Below, in pieces: positions 32,561 through 47,500 of a stretch of 64,000 nt of DNA (within the stretch, counting starts at the first letter, position 1; the number at the start of each line of letters is the position of its first letter). The DNA is from a virus: positions 1-64,000 of IMG/VR virus record IMGVR_UViG_3300027816_000087; one strand, 5' to 3'. The position numbers and the translations under genes are program-made. The notes beneath the pieces were generated by a model that did not search any database, was not told the origin of the DNA, and saw only the letters and a program-made list of their open reading frames with translations.

Positions 32561-35500
32561 TTATCCGCAATTATTTTGATTATTGTTATCAATTGATGGT
32601 AGTCCTTCAGGTTGGATTTTTGATGGTCCAGTTACAGCTTGTGTAGGTTGAACTAGTGTATTTTCTCCTAAAGTGTTAACAGAATTTGGTTTAATGTACG
32701 TTGTAGAATCTGGATTTAAAAAATCTTGTCTCCTGTTTTCATTAGGATTTACATTTGTAATAAATCTAACTTTTACACCAGCTTTAGTTCCAATTCTAGA
32801 TTCTTTTTCATACTCTTCTTGTGATATAATTTTCCAAACATTATATTTATCATCTTGCACTTGTTCACCAACTTTAAACTCTTTTATGGTTTTTTTACCA
32901 CTTACAGGAGCTTGTGTAATACTAGACAACACTCTATCTAACTCTTGTCTCCAATTAGGATTAGCCATATTAATTGTAGGAATTCCTTTTCTTCTAGCCA
33001 TTTCAACAGCTTGTCCTGTACCACCCTTGGGTCTTAAAGGATTATCTGTTTCTTCTGCATAGAATAAAACAAAGTCTACTGTACTATCAAGATTTTTACC
33101 AAATATTTGATTGGTATTTCTAGCCATTAATTTTAACCCACCAGGTGTTAATCTATCTGGAGCAGGATGAATTTCTTTAACAACAGCTTCAGAAATTTTA
33201 GAAACATTATTATCATAAGTTTCTAAAGATGTATTTCCATTTACTGTTCTTCTAATACCAGAAGGACCAAATAATATTTTATTTTTTGACCCATCTGAGA
33301 ATGCTTTATCAGCACCTTCTTCATCTAATCCAGTTTCTTTATCTTTAAAAGTAAATCCTGTTTGTAAAGTATATCCAATTGAGTCTAAATATTTTGAAGC
33401 TTCAGTCATTAATTTTAGAACATCTGTTGGAGTTTCTCTACTACCAATACCTGCATAAGTCATTGTTCTTGTAGAAGATCTTCCTGGAAGTTTATCAAAC
33501 TCAGGTAGTCCACTCTCTATTGTTTCTAAACTAACTTGTTTTCTCCATGCCATAACTGCTTCATCATGCATTGATTCATTTACATCACCATTAACTGCAA
33601 ATCTTGATGCTTCTGTTAATGGATTAGGAGTTGTCTCTACTAAATACATACCATTTCCTAATTTATTAATAGGACGATATTTAACCACTGACTTATCTAA
33701 TGTAACATCACTTCCAGTTGTATCTGTTATTTTAATTCTTTCATATAAGTTAAGCTTAAATCTTTCATCAAATGGTAATTTATCATTTTTCGTATCAACT
33801 CCATCAACAGGAACATACATTTTAATATACTGATTTCTAGCAATATTTCTATCACCTCTTATAACAAGCAGACCATTTTGAAGGTATTTTGCAGAATACT
33901 TTTGTTTAGGAACTATTTTATTGTTCTTATAGTTATTCTGATGAAAAGTTTTCCACACTTGATCTACATTTACAACATCTGGTGAATTAGCATAATTTTT
34001 AAATATATCTGCTGTTAATCCTGCATACAGATTAAGTGGTAACACTTTTGTAAATGTTACAGGACTAAGCTGCACACCAGATTGCAAGATAGCTAATCTA
34101 GCTAAATTATCAATAAATTCTTTTAATTCAAAATCACCAATCATCTCAGCTTGAGAATATAATATGTCAATAGACTCACTTATAACATTAACATCATAAG
34201 ATGACATTTTATTATTAAACATCTTAATGTTATCTGTACTAAGTCTATTCTGATTAATCACTGGGAATAAGTTCTTAAGAGCTAAGCTATCAGGATACTT
34301 ATCCTTCATCCTTTTAAGACGTTTAGCCAAAGACTCGTTTTTACCATCTGTAAATAAGTTGAAATATTGGTTAAGTCTTTCATTATTTCCAAATGGTGTA
34401 TTCTGTAATATATATGCAATAAAGAAGTTTTGGTATCTATTAAGATATTCAGCTTTATCTTCATTGGTCATAAATATACCATCGTCATCAAGCTTTTCTA
34501 ATATAGGCTCAAATGCAGGTAGAGATTTAGGATTAAGAACAACAAAGAATTTCTCAAACATATTACGCACATCATCTTTAACTTCCTTCACCTTTCCTAA
34601 GAATGTTTTATCAAACACTCTATCTAATGAATCTTGTTTAATAAAATTATCATTAACAGCACGATTATATCTAGATTGTTGTAAATGACTCTCAACTATG
34701 TTTTTAGTTTTAGTTGTATCATAAGATATACCTCTAATAAAGTTTGATAATTTATCAGCTTGTGTTTTATAATCAAGCATATCCATAAGAATAGCCACTT
34801 GCATTAAGTTCTGTTCTTTTGTAAGTGTTTTACTTGATATTGCTTCTGCTAATTGTTGAGGAGTATATTGTTTGAATTGTTGTTGAATACCTCTAAATAA
34901 TGCTAATGTTTTATCTGGATATTGTGTTGTATCAATAACATTCCCAGTTCCTTGTGTGTAATAAAGAGAAGCTGCTTTAATTATCACTTCGTTAAAATAT
35001 AAGGCCTCATCATTCACTTCATTAACAAATGTCTTATTAGCATCTCTATATTTAAAGTAATCATCTATAACAGGTTGATTAAACATCAATGCTATATTCT
35101 CTTGAGACACACCACGTTTTGTTAAATAAAACCACGTAGCAGCAGTTTCTAGATTAAGACGTATATCAAATATAAATGGATCTTTTGCAGCATCCACTGA
35201 TCCTGTAAGAGCTTCATTAAACAAGTCAAATATATACATTCCATCTTCATCTACTGTAAGATCTAGTTTATTTGTATTTGAGTTTGGAAGTTTAATTTTC
35301 ACTTGTCTAGTAGTACCATCATAATCTTTATATGTACCTGTTAACTCCACCTCACCAATTTGACTCATTGTGTGTGATGTAATCTGCAATGCTGCTACAC
35401 CCACCAATTGTTTTGATGTTACAAATGTTTCACGCGTTTCTGACATAGTAACCCATTCAGAAAGCTTAGTCATATTTGTGTCATCTCTTTTTATTCCTTT

Positions 35501-38500
35501 AAGCTCAAGAATATATTCAGATAGTTTTTTAAGTTTTGAAGCACTATTAGGAGTAAGAAGCTGACGTTGATTATCAGGATGTTCAAGAATTGTCTTTATT
35601 ATTTCAATCACCCTATTTTGTAATGCCTTTTTACTATTTTGGTCTTCAATAGATCTTTTTGAAAACTCTTGCAAACTATCTTTTGTAGTAATTTCAGTTT
35701 TAAGAGCATTGTAGTCATCTGCTGCTTTATCTAATGCCACTGATAAAGCTTCAACATTTAACTGATTCATTTTTAATTCTTCATCAGCTAACATTGCTTG
35801 TTGAATATTTTTAATCTTTTTATTAAAAAGATCAGAAACTAATTTTCCTTCAATAGCATTACCTTTATAAATAAGCTCTTCAAAATAATATAATTCTTCT
35901 TCTAATTGTTTTATTTCTTTAACACCTGTTCTTATTTCTTCTTTTAGATTATTAATAATATTTATTACAGGTTTAATTATATCTGCATATTTATCATTAA
36001 TGTATCTATTATAACGATTGTTTAATTCATCTGGTGATGAACTATATTTAATGTATTTAATCTCATTAGTTTTCTTACTAATATAGTAGTTAGCTAAAAA
36101 CATATTGAGTTTATCCACGTCAAAGTCAGATCCTGTTTTACCTACCATTTCAGAAGGAACAACCACCATATCTCCATATGAAGGATCTAAGAATCCTTTA
36201 ATAACAATAGAGTCAATCATATTTAACCCTGATGTAGGAATACGAGAACCTATAGAATTTAATAAGTCAGCAAAATCTTTACCTTCAGGAGCAACCCAAA
36301 TTCCTTCTTCGTTTTGCACAAAGCCAGCTTCTTGTGGTGTAATTCCTTTAAAGTACCAAGGAGTGTACACTTCAATGTATCTACCGTAATCAGTATTATA
36401 GAAGTTAAGATTACTAGAAGATATTGTAACAGATTCTTTTTCTTTCTTTGAAAGTTTAGAGTAATCCTCTACATTTTGATACACTCCGTCTTTTATATAA
36501 AGTAGCTTTCTACCCTGAGCAAACAATGTAGATGACACCTGAACATTAGCCTTACCAAACATTTCTGTTCTGATAATTCTATTGTCAACTAGTGAATTTA
36601 AAACAGATTCAATACGTTCTCTAGCTGGGTTTGCATCTAATGGATATTTTGGTACTTCTTTATTATCATCTATAAATGTATCAAGCATTTCAACCACATT
36701 GTCAGGAAGATTTCTTTTTATAGCTTCTTGACGTAATGTTTCCATTAGTTTTCCAACATTCTCAATATCGTATGAACCATCTTCATTTTGTTTTAATCCA
36801 AGCTCTTGTAAAAGAGCTTCTCTTTCAATATCTAATAAAGCATTTAATACATTTTTGTATTCTTCTGCATAAGGCTTAAGACTTTCAGGAAGATCACTTA
36901 GAATAAGTTTTCTTATCTGGCTACCAAAGATTACAACATTTTTAGCATAGTCAGGGGTAGATACCTGTATACCAAAATATTTACTGAATATATCTTGCAG
37001 GATGGGAACTTCTTTAGATATAGTTCCATCTTCATTATAAAATGGTGTAAGCTTTCCATTAGGTTTAGTCATTGCACCCACTTTATGTCCTGATCCAAAG
37101 TCAATAATATCAACACCTTGATTTTTAGCATCAATATATTTAGACATCATCTCTGGATTGTTCTTCACTCTACTCCAAGTTAAAGGAAACACTGAGTTTT
37201 TAAGGAAATTAATATGGGACATTCCATCAGTGTTTTGAAATCCAAAACCTTGTGGTTTTAACACTTGAAGAATAGCTTCTGGTTTTGGTTTACTAAGAAC
37301 TTCTTTAGCTTTTTGAATTTGTTCTTTAGTGTATTTAGGATTATAATAAGGATGAGATTTATCAGAACGATCAATTATTTCTAAAGCATTTTCATAATCC
37401 AATAATGCTTCTTGTTCTTTTGATAACATTCCAGATAGATATAACATATCTCTAAAATAATCAGGCATAATCATTGCTTGACCATCAGCTTCATCCATAT
37501 TAATATATGAACTAATATATGTTCCTTTACCCCCTACTATAGATTTAAGAGAACCATCTTCATTAAACTTAGCACCAATCAATTGCTCTGCTCTTTTCTT
37601 ATCAACCTTAGTAGAAATATCTTTGAACAATTCTTCAGCAATATATTTTAAATAAGGACTTGTCACCTTTGGATCAGCATAAGATATACTTCTCATTACA
37701 GGATTATCTGCATCACGAACTCTACCATCATAACGAGGTTTGTTTTGTTCCATCCAAGAAATAACATGAGGATTTTCGCTTATAACATTCTTTTGAGAAT
37801 TAGCACCACTAGAACGTTTAGCTAAGTCTTTATATAATGCAGGATGACCATAAAACAACTTATGTTGCTCATATACAGCAAGTTGTCTATTTACAACGAG
37901 GAATCTAGCAAGTTTGTTAAACTCCGCTTCACTCATTTCTTTAGTGTTAATACCAGATATAGCATCTGCATCTTTTGGAATACCAAGAGCTTTAAATCTG
38001 TTTAGCACATTTATAACAGTGACCCCTGCATCAATTTCAACAGTTTTAACTATTTCTTTATTTACCAACCATTGTTTTGTTTCCTTCACTTGAGATTCAA
38101 CATAATCTTTTAATATACCTTCATTCTTTACCGTGCTAACAAAGTTTTCTGTTAATGCTTCAAATATTAATGTAGCATTTTCAATTTTTGTTCTTTTAGT
38201 TATTTTAGTATCCTTAACAAGTTTTTCAAAATAATTACGAAGGTTTGATCCTTTCTCTAGTCCAGGGATATTAGAAAAATGTCCAAGCTCAAGTATTCTA
38301 TCTTGATGATTCTGAATATTATTAGGATAGAAATGAAATCTTAAAGCATGCATCACCTCAGCTTTAAGAGCATTGATATACTTATCTTCAATTAAACCAA
38401 GATTAGATATCTCACTCATTTTTACAAAGTGACCCATTTTAACTGCAAACTCACTAGACTTATCTGAATTGATTACAGTGAAATAAGATCCTCTTAGTAT

Positions 38501-41500
38501 GTGATAGATTTCTTGAATAATCTTATCATTAAAGTTAAGTTTATCAGTGTTCTCACCATCGCTTTCACGTTCTGCAGCCATACCTGATATATACTCATAA
38601 TCTATTTTAACACCTTCTCTTTTTCTTCCCTTAGCATCAAATACAATACCACCAGGAGAAAGTATTTCAGACGTAGAGTTATATGGATTTAACTTTATAA
38701 TATCCCCAACCACTGTACCATATTGTGGGTTGGACATAATAAACTCTTCTAAAGTATTTGCACTATTAAGAGAATGCAATACATAAGATATTTCAGAAGG
38801 AAGTGTAATAGCATACTGAGTTTTACCATCAGCAGTTTGGTGAGAAAGCAATGTATCTTCTGAACGGAAGTTTAGTTCTAATTCAAGAAGAGCATTTAAA
38901 GGACCACCTATTAAATCAGTTCCAAATAAAGAATCATATTTAATAGTTTTATTATTTTTAACAGCATCTTCTAATACATATTTTAAACTATTATATGCAT
39001 TCTTAATTATATTCTTATTAGTCTCAGAAAGATTTTCTGGTTTAGTAGATAGACTAATACCTAATGCATTAAACGCACCTAAATGTCCTTTTACATCAGA
39101 AGCACCTAAAATATATGTAAGTCTTGGACTACTTAAGTTTATTTCAATTGTATTAGCAGGACTAATATAAACTATTCCACCTGTATCAAGTTTTGAAATA
39201 TCTACTTTGTATGCCTTCTCTTTAATACCATTTCTCCACTCTTCACGTATCTTTTCTTTTGTATTAACGCTTACAGCATTAACGTGACGTATTTTACCAT
39301 CAGCACCTACAATAATTTTAAGAGGATTATTTCTGTTTCTTGTAAAAGAAGTTTCAAACGCTACAAGAAGACGAACATCATCATCAGAAACAATACCACC
39401 ATTTTTTAATGTATCATATTTAAGTCTTGATTTTAAGTTCTCAATCCACTGATATCCATCCTTATATCTAAATTTATAAATGGGATCTTTAAACTTCTTA
39501 TCAAGCTTATTAAACATTTCTTCTAATGCACTAGTCTTTTTAAACGTACCATCTTCTTGCTTTCTCATCATTGGTACAACGTCAGAAAGTTCGTTAAGAA
39601 GAATATTCATTTTACGTTTATAAGAAACAAGAGAAGGAAGATTTAACTTATTTCTTACATCACTAACTTTTCCTGATTCATCCGTTTTATTATCTGGAAG
39701 AGAAAGAATAAGAAGTCTTACAGTGGGGTTAGTTAAACTAGTAGGATCTACATATATAACATCTCTAATCCCTAGTGTATTAGCATTTTCTTCTTTTGCT
39801 TCTATTTCAGCAATATCTTCTTCAGATTTCTTAACATCTTCAACTTGTTTAAATTTCAAGCCAAACTGAGAAAGGTAATTTTTAAATTGCTCTTTAACTT
39901 CTGTATTATATATTTCGCTATTTAAAACACGTTCTTTTTGAAAATAAAGATTGCTTGCAATTTTTTGATCTTCAGCTATTCTATATTCTCTATATTGATT
40001 TATAAATTCAGTTTGTACTTCAGGAGATGCATATTTAAATTCATCTCTTTGCATTACATCATTTAACCCTGGCATAAACCTGTTAAATATTGTAGACCAG
40101 CTAGCTTTAAACAAATCTTCAAAAATGTTATTGTCTTCATCAAACATTTTTTCAATAGTATATCCCTTAGCTTTATATGATTCATTATTAAGTTTACTAA
40201 AGAATATAGCTGTCAAGCCTTCCATAAGTTGCTGTGTAAACTCTACAGAGGTTCCACTTACAGAAGCGCGATTGTGTTTAACAGAAGGATCAAAGTTTTG
40301 TAGTGGTGTAGCATCTTTAAATTCACCCTTAGCAATTTGACCAAATAGTTTTGTAGTTTCATCTTCTATCTCAGCCACCTTTTCTTTGGTTAATCCAAGA
40401 ATCTTTTTAAGCCAATTCCAGAGTCTTCTAAAAAATGTGTTTCGTTTAGGAGATTCTGCTTTTACTTCTGTACCTTCTTTAAGCATGTATTCTCTAAACT
40501 CTTCAGCAAGAGCTTCTTTTATAAGTCTTTTTTCATCTTGAGTTTTGTAGTTTGCTACAGCCCACAGATAAGAAGGTTGTGACTTGTAATCTTTTCTTTT
40601 CTTATATTCATCTATAAGAGCTTGTTGTTTTTCAGGAGATAGATATGCATTCCATACAGCTTCAAAAGCTTCGTGGAAACCTGTACCTTCTTCAGCAAAC
40701 TTATACATGCGAATCATTCCATTAACGAATTGACCCATGTATTTACCATCTACTAATTCATCTAATATATCTAATGGAATTTGAGGAAGCACCTTACTAA
40801 GCCACTCTTTAAACTTAGCAATATCTTCTGTTTTAGTAGCAGCTGTTATTTCACCCACCCTTGCATTAGCATCATAATCATCTTTTGGCTTAGCTTGTTT
40901 AGCCATATCCAAAAGATTTTGAGCTGAAGTTTGAGCTGATACTTGTACCTTACTTTTATATTCTAAGTTTAATTGTTTATTATATTTGGTAGTGTATTCT
41001 TCTTTTGACAAAGGTGTAGCACCTTGAGACCTAGCTTCACTAACGTAGTCTTTATATTTCTGATTTACAAAATCATCAAATGTAATACCACTAGCTGCTA
41101 GTGTTTTACCAACAACAGGTGCAGCTGTAGATTTTAAACTAATTGGTTGTTTAGATGCTAACGCTTTATTAATCAAATCTTGATCAAACAAAACAAACTC
41201 GTTTTGTAAAGCCCCATCTATAGAACCTATTTCAGCTTTAATGCCAAGGTTTTGTTTAAACTCATGTAGTGTTTCTAAAGAAGGTCTTGCTTGATTTTTC
41301 TTATTAATAAACTCATCTTCTGAAATTTTTCCATATCCAAACTTTCTATCTAATAGATTTTCAGGAGATATCTCAATCTCAACTGTATATATTTCTTCTC
41401 CAGGATAAGGTTTATCTAGAGATAAGTACAATCCTTTACCTCTTTGAAATTGATTTTTAGAAGTAGGTCCAACTTTTTCAGTCCTATAAGCAACTATTCT

Positions 41501-44500
41501 TAAGTTTCCATTAGGTAAAACAGTTATTCCTGGTTTTCTTTCTATATCAGACGTTTTAGTAACATCATAGACAACACTTCCATCAGGATTTTCTATCTTA
41601 ACAATAGTTGATAAATCTACTGTTACTCCTTTATTTCCTATACCAAGCTCATTACCACTTAAAGATATTCTAACCGCAGACTCTCTAGTACCATCTGATA
41701 GAGTTACAAAGAACTGTCCACCTTCTCCTTGTCCTGCTTTTTGTATAGCAGCTCTCACTTCTTTTCTTTTAGCTTCTACATTAAAGACAGGAGCTGTAGA
41801 AGCTATTTCATCTTTATACTTCTCATCAATTTGCTTTAAAACATCTTCTCTTGTATCTCCAATTAATTCATCAGCAGAAGCTCCACCTGGATCATCAGCA
41901 ATAGCTCTCCATCCATCTGTTACTTTTTCTATAGATGCAATTGCTTTATTTTTTCTAGTTTGTGCATCAGAAACAGAAACTGGTGTTACAGGAGTAGATT
42001 GACTTGTAAGAACTTGAGCCACCTTAACATCATTAACTGTTTCTCCTTGTTTAGCGTATTCTTCTATGCGAATAAATGTTTCTTTAAAACTATCTATCAT
42101 TTCCAACTGAATAGATTTTCCCTGCGCAACAGTTTGAGAAAATTTATTAACAGCTTCAAATCTTTTATCAAATTCACCTTGATAGAAGTCTTTAACTTTT
42201 TGACCATTTAAATCTGCATTAGTTAGATCTTCTCCTTTTTCATCTATAACTTGAAATATTTCATATTTACCATTTTTATATTCAGTGTGTAAATACAATT
42301 CATTTCCATTTCTACGTCTAGTTACAAATGTAACTTTACCTTCTTTTGGAATGTTGTTTTCAATATTATAAAATATAGATCCATCATCTGCTCTTACTTC
42401 TTTTTGATATAAAGAATATTGCTTAATGCTTTTTGGTGTTGTAGTGGGTTGATCACCAGCAGCTTGTACAGGTTCTGCTACAAATCCTGAAGCATCATAT
42501 TTAAAATAAACATTTTTAAGTTGATAGTTTTGAGCCTCAGTTTTATTTTCTGAAGGAGATGTGTATGGTTTAATATTAGTGTATAACACTGATCCACCAG
42601 GTCTTTCAGCTAAAAGATAATGTTGATAGTTAACATATTGTTTTCCTCTAACTATCTTACCATCTATCACTTTAACATCATAAAATGACTCTGTTTTGTT
42701 CTTATCATTTAATAATGTATTATTAACTTTATGATATTGAAGAGCTTCTAATATTTTATCTCTATTTTTTTCTATAGAGTCAGCTGTAAATAAAATATTA
42801 GTAGAGCCAATATTTAATCCACTCTGTACAGATAGTTGAAAAGGACTTGGTTTTTTACCTTCTTGAACAGGAGACCAATATGTAACACCTTGCAAATATC
42901 TTAAAGCTGTTTGAAACTCAGCAAGTTGCTCTTCATTAAGTCCTAATTCAGAATTCTTTTGAATGAATAATTCTGAAAGTCTTTTTAATATATTAATTAC
43001 ATTCTCTTGTTCTTCTGCTGTAAACTTACGATTGTAAACAACAATAGGAGGTTCACCAGGTCTAACAACCATGGCTCTACCTGCTTTCACCCTAGTATCG
43101 TTCTTACTAATTACAATTCTTACAGGTCTACCATCAGGATGTTTAAGATTTGTAAAATCAGGATTGTCTTCTATAAGTCTACCTTCTAAAGAAAGCTCTT
43201 GAGGACGTTGAGGTGTAGGATTACCATCTTCATCATAACCACCTACCAATGGTTCTCTATTATATATACCAGGACTTTTATCAATAATAGGTAATACAAC
43301 TGTTTCACCAGCTTTTACCTTTTCTTTAATAGCATTACGTACTTGTTTAAAATAAGTTGCAAATGCTAACGCTTGTTCTTTTGTTACACGATTCTTTTGT
43401 GTTTTCTTATCGTATATAGCAAAGTTATCTTTTAACCACTCATATGTAGCATCAGCATCATCACCTAACAACTCTTTACTACCATGCATTCCTGTATAAA
43501 CCATGTTCTCTTTAGTGGGATTTTCAAGTATGTTCCCATCCATTCCAACTGGTTTAAAATTACCCATTGCATCTCTTCTAACAACAACTAGTCTAATATC
43601 ATCCTCAAATCCTTCAGATCTTAATTCTTGAAACTCCTTTGAGTCTTTTGTAACAGGCATTAAATAAAACACAGACCCATTCTCATCACTAAGTTTAGCT
43701 GTTTCACTAAATTTAAAAAATCTAGCTTCTTGTGGTGATGTAATTTGTGTATCATTTTTATCAGCAAAATGCCTACCTGCTGTTTTAAATAAAGCATTCT
43801 CATCTAATATAGGAGCAAATGCTTCCATTTGCTTAAATGTTTCTGCTTCTTCTTCACTACCAGGTGCAATATCTATAATAGGTTCTGTACTAAAAAGAGC
43901 ATCTACTCCTTGAATCATTTCATCTTTTACAGGAACTGAATTTGGTTTTGTTATTATTTTATTTCCTTCTTGTTTTATTATTCCTTCTTTTTGTTGAATT
44001 AAATTATAACCAAGAATAATTCCTTCTTGAACAGCTTGAAGCATTCCAATTCTTTTTTCAAGAGCTGAAATTTCACCTCTCTGTTGATAGGCTAAAGTGA
44101 GTCTATCATATCTATCTTGAAGATATCTAGCTTGTTCCAATAACTCTTTAAGTTCCTTTTTAGAATCAACCACTCTATCTACTAATTCAAATATATAAGC
44201 CAACTCCATAGAGTCGCCATCATTTAATGAATTAATAATATTCTGAATTGTTTTTTTATTATCAGCATCTTTCTCTTGTCTTTTCATTAGAACAAGCTGA
44301 TTAAGAAGCTGTTTTTTATCGTTTATACCTGCAAGCGTATCAAATAAATCTGTAACACGATTAATTCTTTCTAATAGTTTATTAGAATAATCAATCATGT
44401 TTTGAAGAATAGATATTCTTTCATTAACTAAATCTAATTCAAGTTCAGTTTCATCAAGCATACCACTAATTTGATCTGTAGTAATACCTCTTGATGGTTT

Positions 44501-47500
44501 AATTATTTCTTGTTGCTGAGCTTCATTTAATCTTTCTTGTTCAGATGTGTAAATTTTACCATCAACCATTGTAAATGGTTGACCAGATTGTTCAATTTCT
44601 TCAATACCTTCAAAATAATATTCTAAAAGTTGATTTAGTACATCTTGTTGTTTTTGTAACTCTTGACTTTGAATTTGTAAATTCTCAATTAATCGCTCAG
44701 CACTTTGAACAAGATTTATCAATACCTCTTTACGTTGTTCAAGTTCAATTCTCACCTTAGACTTTCTACCTCTTACATAAGGTTTATTTTGAAACTCTTC
44801 TTCAATTAATTCTATTTCAGCAATATAATCTTCTAATTCTTTTTTAATTTTATTATATTCTTCTTCATTTTTATTTCTATCTACCAACAATTTATCACTC
44901 TTAGACATAACATCTTCAAGAGCTTCATTTAACATTTTTAATTGCGACTGTCTTCTAGTTTCTGTTCTTCTACTAACAACTTCATCTTCACTTTCTGTTA
45001 TATCTAAAACATCTTTTTTATTACTAGCATATTTTTTTAGATATTCTGCATTATAATAAATAGATTCTTTAACATTTCTTACAGGGTTTATATAAACAAT
45101 TTTTAAAACATATTCTCCATTTTCTTTAATTAATTCTAAACGAGCTTTAACATTTATTCCTGTAGAACTAAAATCTTTGTTAGCATATTTACCTTTTGTA
45201 TAATGTGGTTTACCAGTCTTTTTAAATACATTTAGATCAAATACAACATCTCTATTTTTAAAATATATACGTTCATGATCTGTCATTGAACTTAATGGAT
45301 AAAGTTTTCCTATTTGTGAAAACTCATCCACTGACATTATTATCACTTCTTTTTCATCATTATATGTAAAACTAATACCTCTATCATCAATAGATACAAT
45401 TTTAATTATATCTTGATCATATTGTATTACTGGTACTTTTCCTTTATATATACGTTTTTTAGGACTTGATTCAGTTATATAATTCTCACCTTCTTTTATT
45501 TCAAATGTTACTTCTTTACCTTCTTTGTCTTTTGTAACAATTGTTGTTACTGCTTTAGGTGTATCATCTTCAACTCCAGCATTTTTTTCTATTTCTTTTA
45601 AATGCTCCTCTAATTTCTTTTTCTCAACAGCTATAATTGCATCAGTTATTCTTTCTTGCATTTTAGCAAACTCAATTGGATTGGCCAATTTATTATAAGC
45701 ATCAATATATTCTTTATTATCTTTATTTAATTCAATATAGTCTAATAAATTAGTATATATTTCATCCAACTGATCTTCTTTAATTACAATATCAATTTTA
45801 GATTCTTTATTTTTAGAATTTAAATATGTAACTAAAGCTTTTTTAGCTTTATCAGATTTTAACTTATCTCCGCGTTCCATGTTAGCTAACTGAGAATAGT
45901 TTTCTTTCCATTCTTCTAAACTAGCTAATTGTTCTTTTTTTGCTTCTATTAAATCTTTTGTTGCATTGTCTTTTGTTTCTTGAGACTCTAAATTTTTAAT
46001 CTCCATTTTTAGAAGATCTATTTCTGCCTCTGTATTTTTAGTAGCGCCAATATTTCTAAATGCTATAGCTGCTGTAGATCCTAATACAGGAACACCAGCC
46101 ATTTTAACTTGCAATTCTCCAGCGCGCATTGTAGCTTTTCTAGCTTTGTAATCAACTGTGGCAAGCACTTCAATAGCATCATCCAAAGCTCGTTTAGCTC
46201 TTAATGCTGTTTTTCTCTCAGGTGTACCTTCTTTATAAAGTTCAGGAATAACTAAATCACCAAAACGATTTTTTAAATCTCTCCATGTTTTATGAAAATC
46301 AATAACATTATCAGCAATCTTATTAAAGAATTCTTTAGTTGAAGCTACGTTTTCTTCTGTCTTATCAAATCCAAAAGCTTCTTTAAATTCATTATCATTA
46401 AAAGCATCCCCGTAGGCACGAATTGTTTCAATAACACCATCAATCATATCTGTCTTAATAGCAGCAGATATCATTTTAGCAAATGCTGAATCTTTATTAT
46501 TATGAAAAACATATGCATCTCTATTAGCAATAGCCTCTTGCATATTTTGTGCAGTTTTGTTCTGCACTTTGACATTAGCTATATGCTCAGGTAGATACTT
46601 ATTAGGATTTTCATAAAAAGCATTAAGGGCTTGAATACTTTCTGTAAGTTGTTTTTTTCTTTCTTTTACTTGTAGTGGATCACTGCCTATTTTTTCTTTT
46701 GCTTTACCAACAGCAAAATTAATAGGTGATAACAATCTACCTGTTAAAGCACCCATTAAGAATGTCTTTAAGCCTTGTGTACTATACTGTTCTTTAGCAG
46801 CTTTACTTATGTAGTCAGTTAATTCAGAACCTTTTGCTCCATGATACAAATCATAATAATAATCTTGTAAAGCTTTATTTGATGTTTCTTGAAAAAGTTC
46901 TTGAATACCTTCACTTGCTTCCCATTTAAATACATTTCTACCTACAGACTTAGTTGCTTCCCAAGCTGCTTTTTTAACACCAAAATCTTTAGAAATTTCA
47001 GAAAACAAACCTAAAGTTCCTAATGTACCTTTTTCATACACTTTAGTTAATGATTTACCAACACCTTCTTTTGCAGCTGCTTTACCAGAAACTTTTAAAA
47101 CATCTTCAGCAAACTCAGAAGTTCCTTCACCTAACACTTTTCTACCAAAAGAAAACTTGGTAAATAAGTTATCAAATTGAAGTCTATTAGCAAGCATTAA
47201 AATACCACTATTTACTTGAAAGTTATCAAATGCTGCATCTTTAGCTATTTGTTCTATAGCAGTTAATTTATCAGGTGTAGGAGCTTCACCTGTTTTAAAT
47301 AACTCTTCATCGTATAGTTTAGTATAAAGATCACCATATGTACCAGCTGCTTCCATTCTAGCTTCTGTCATTGCCATATTAGCTTCTGATAAGAAACGTC
47401 TCACCCCACCTAATCCAATAGCACCTAGTTGCAAAGCTCCAGCTCCTGCTTTACCATACTTAGCTAGTGCATATCCTGTATCAACAAATGGTATTATTTT

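Noticed and set aside
40660-40690. Zincin metallopeptidase in the RNA polymerase giant (HEAFE).
   Set aside because: The second His of H-E-x-x-H is Glu; kept only as a possible degenerate relative.
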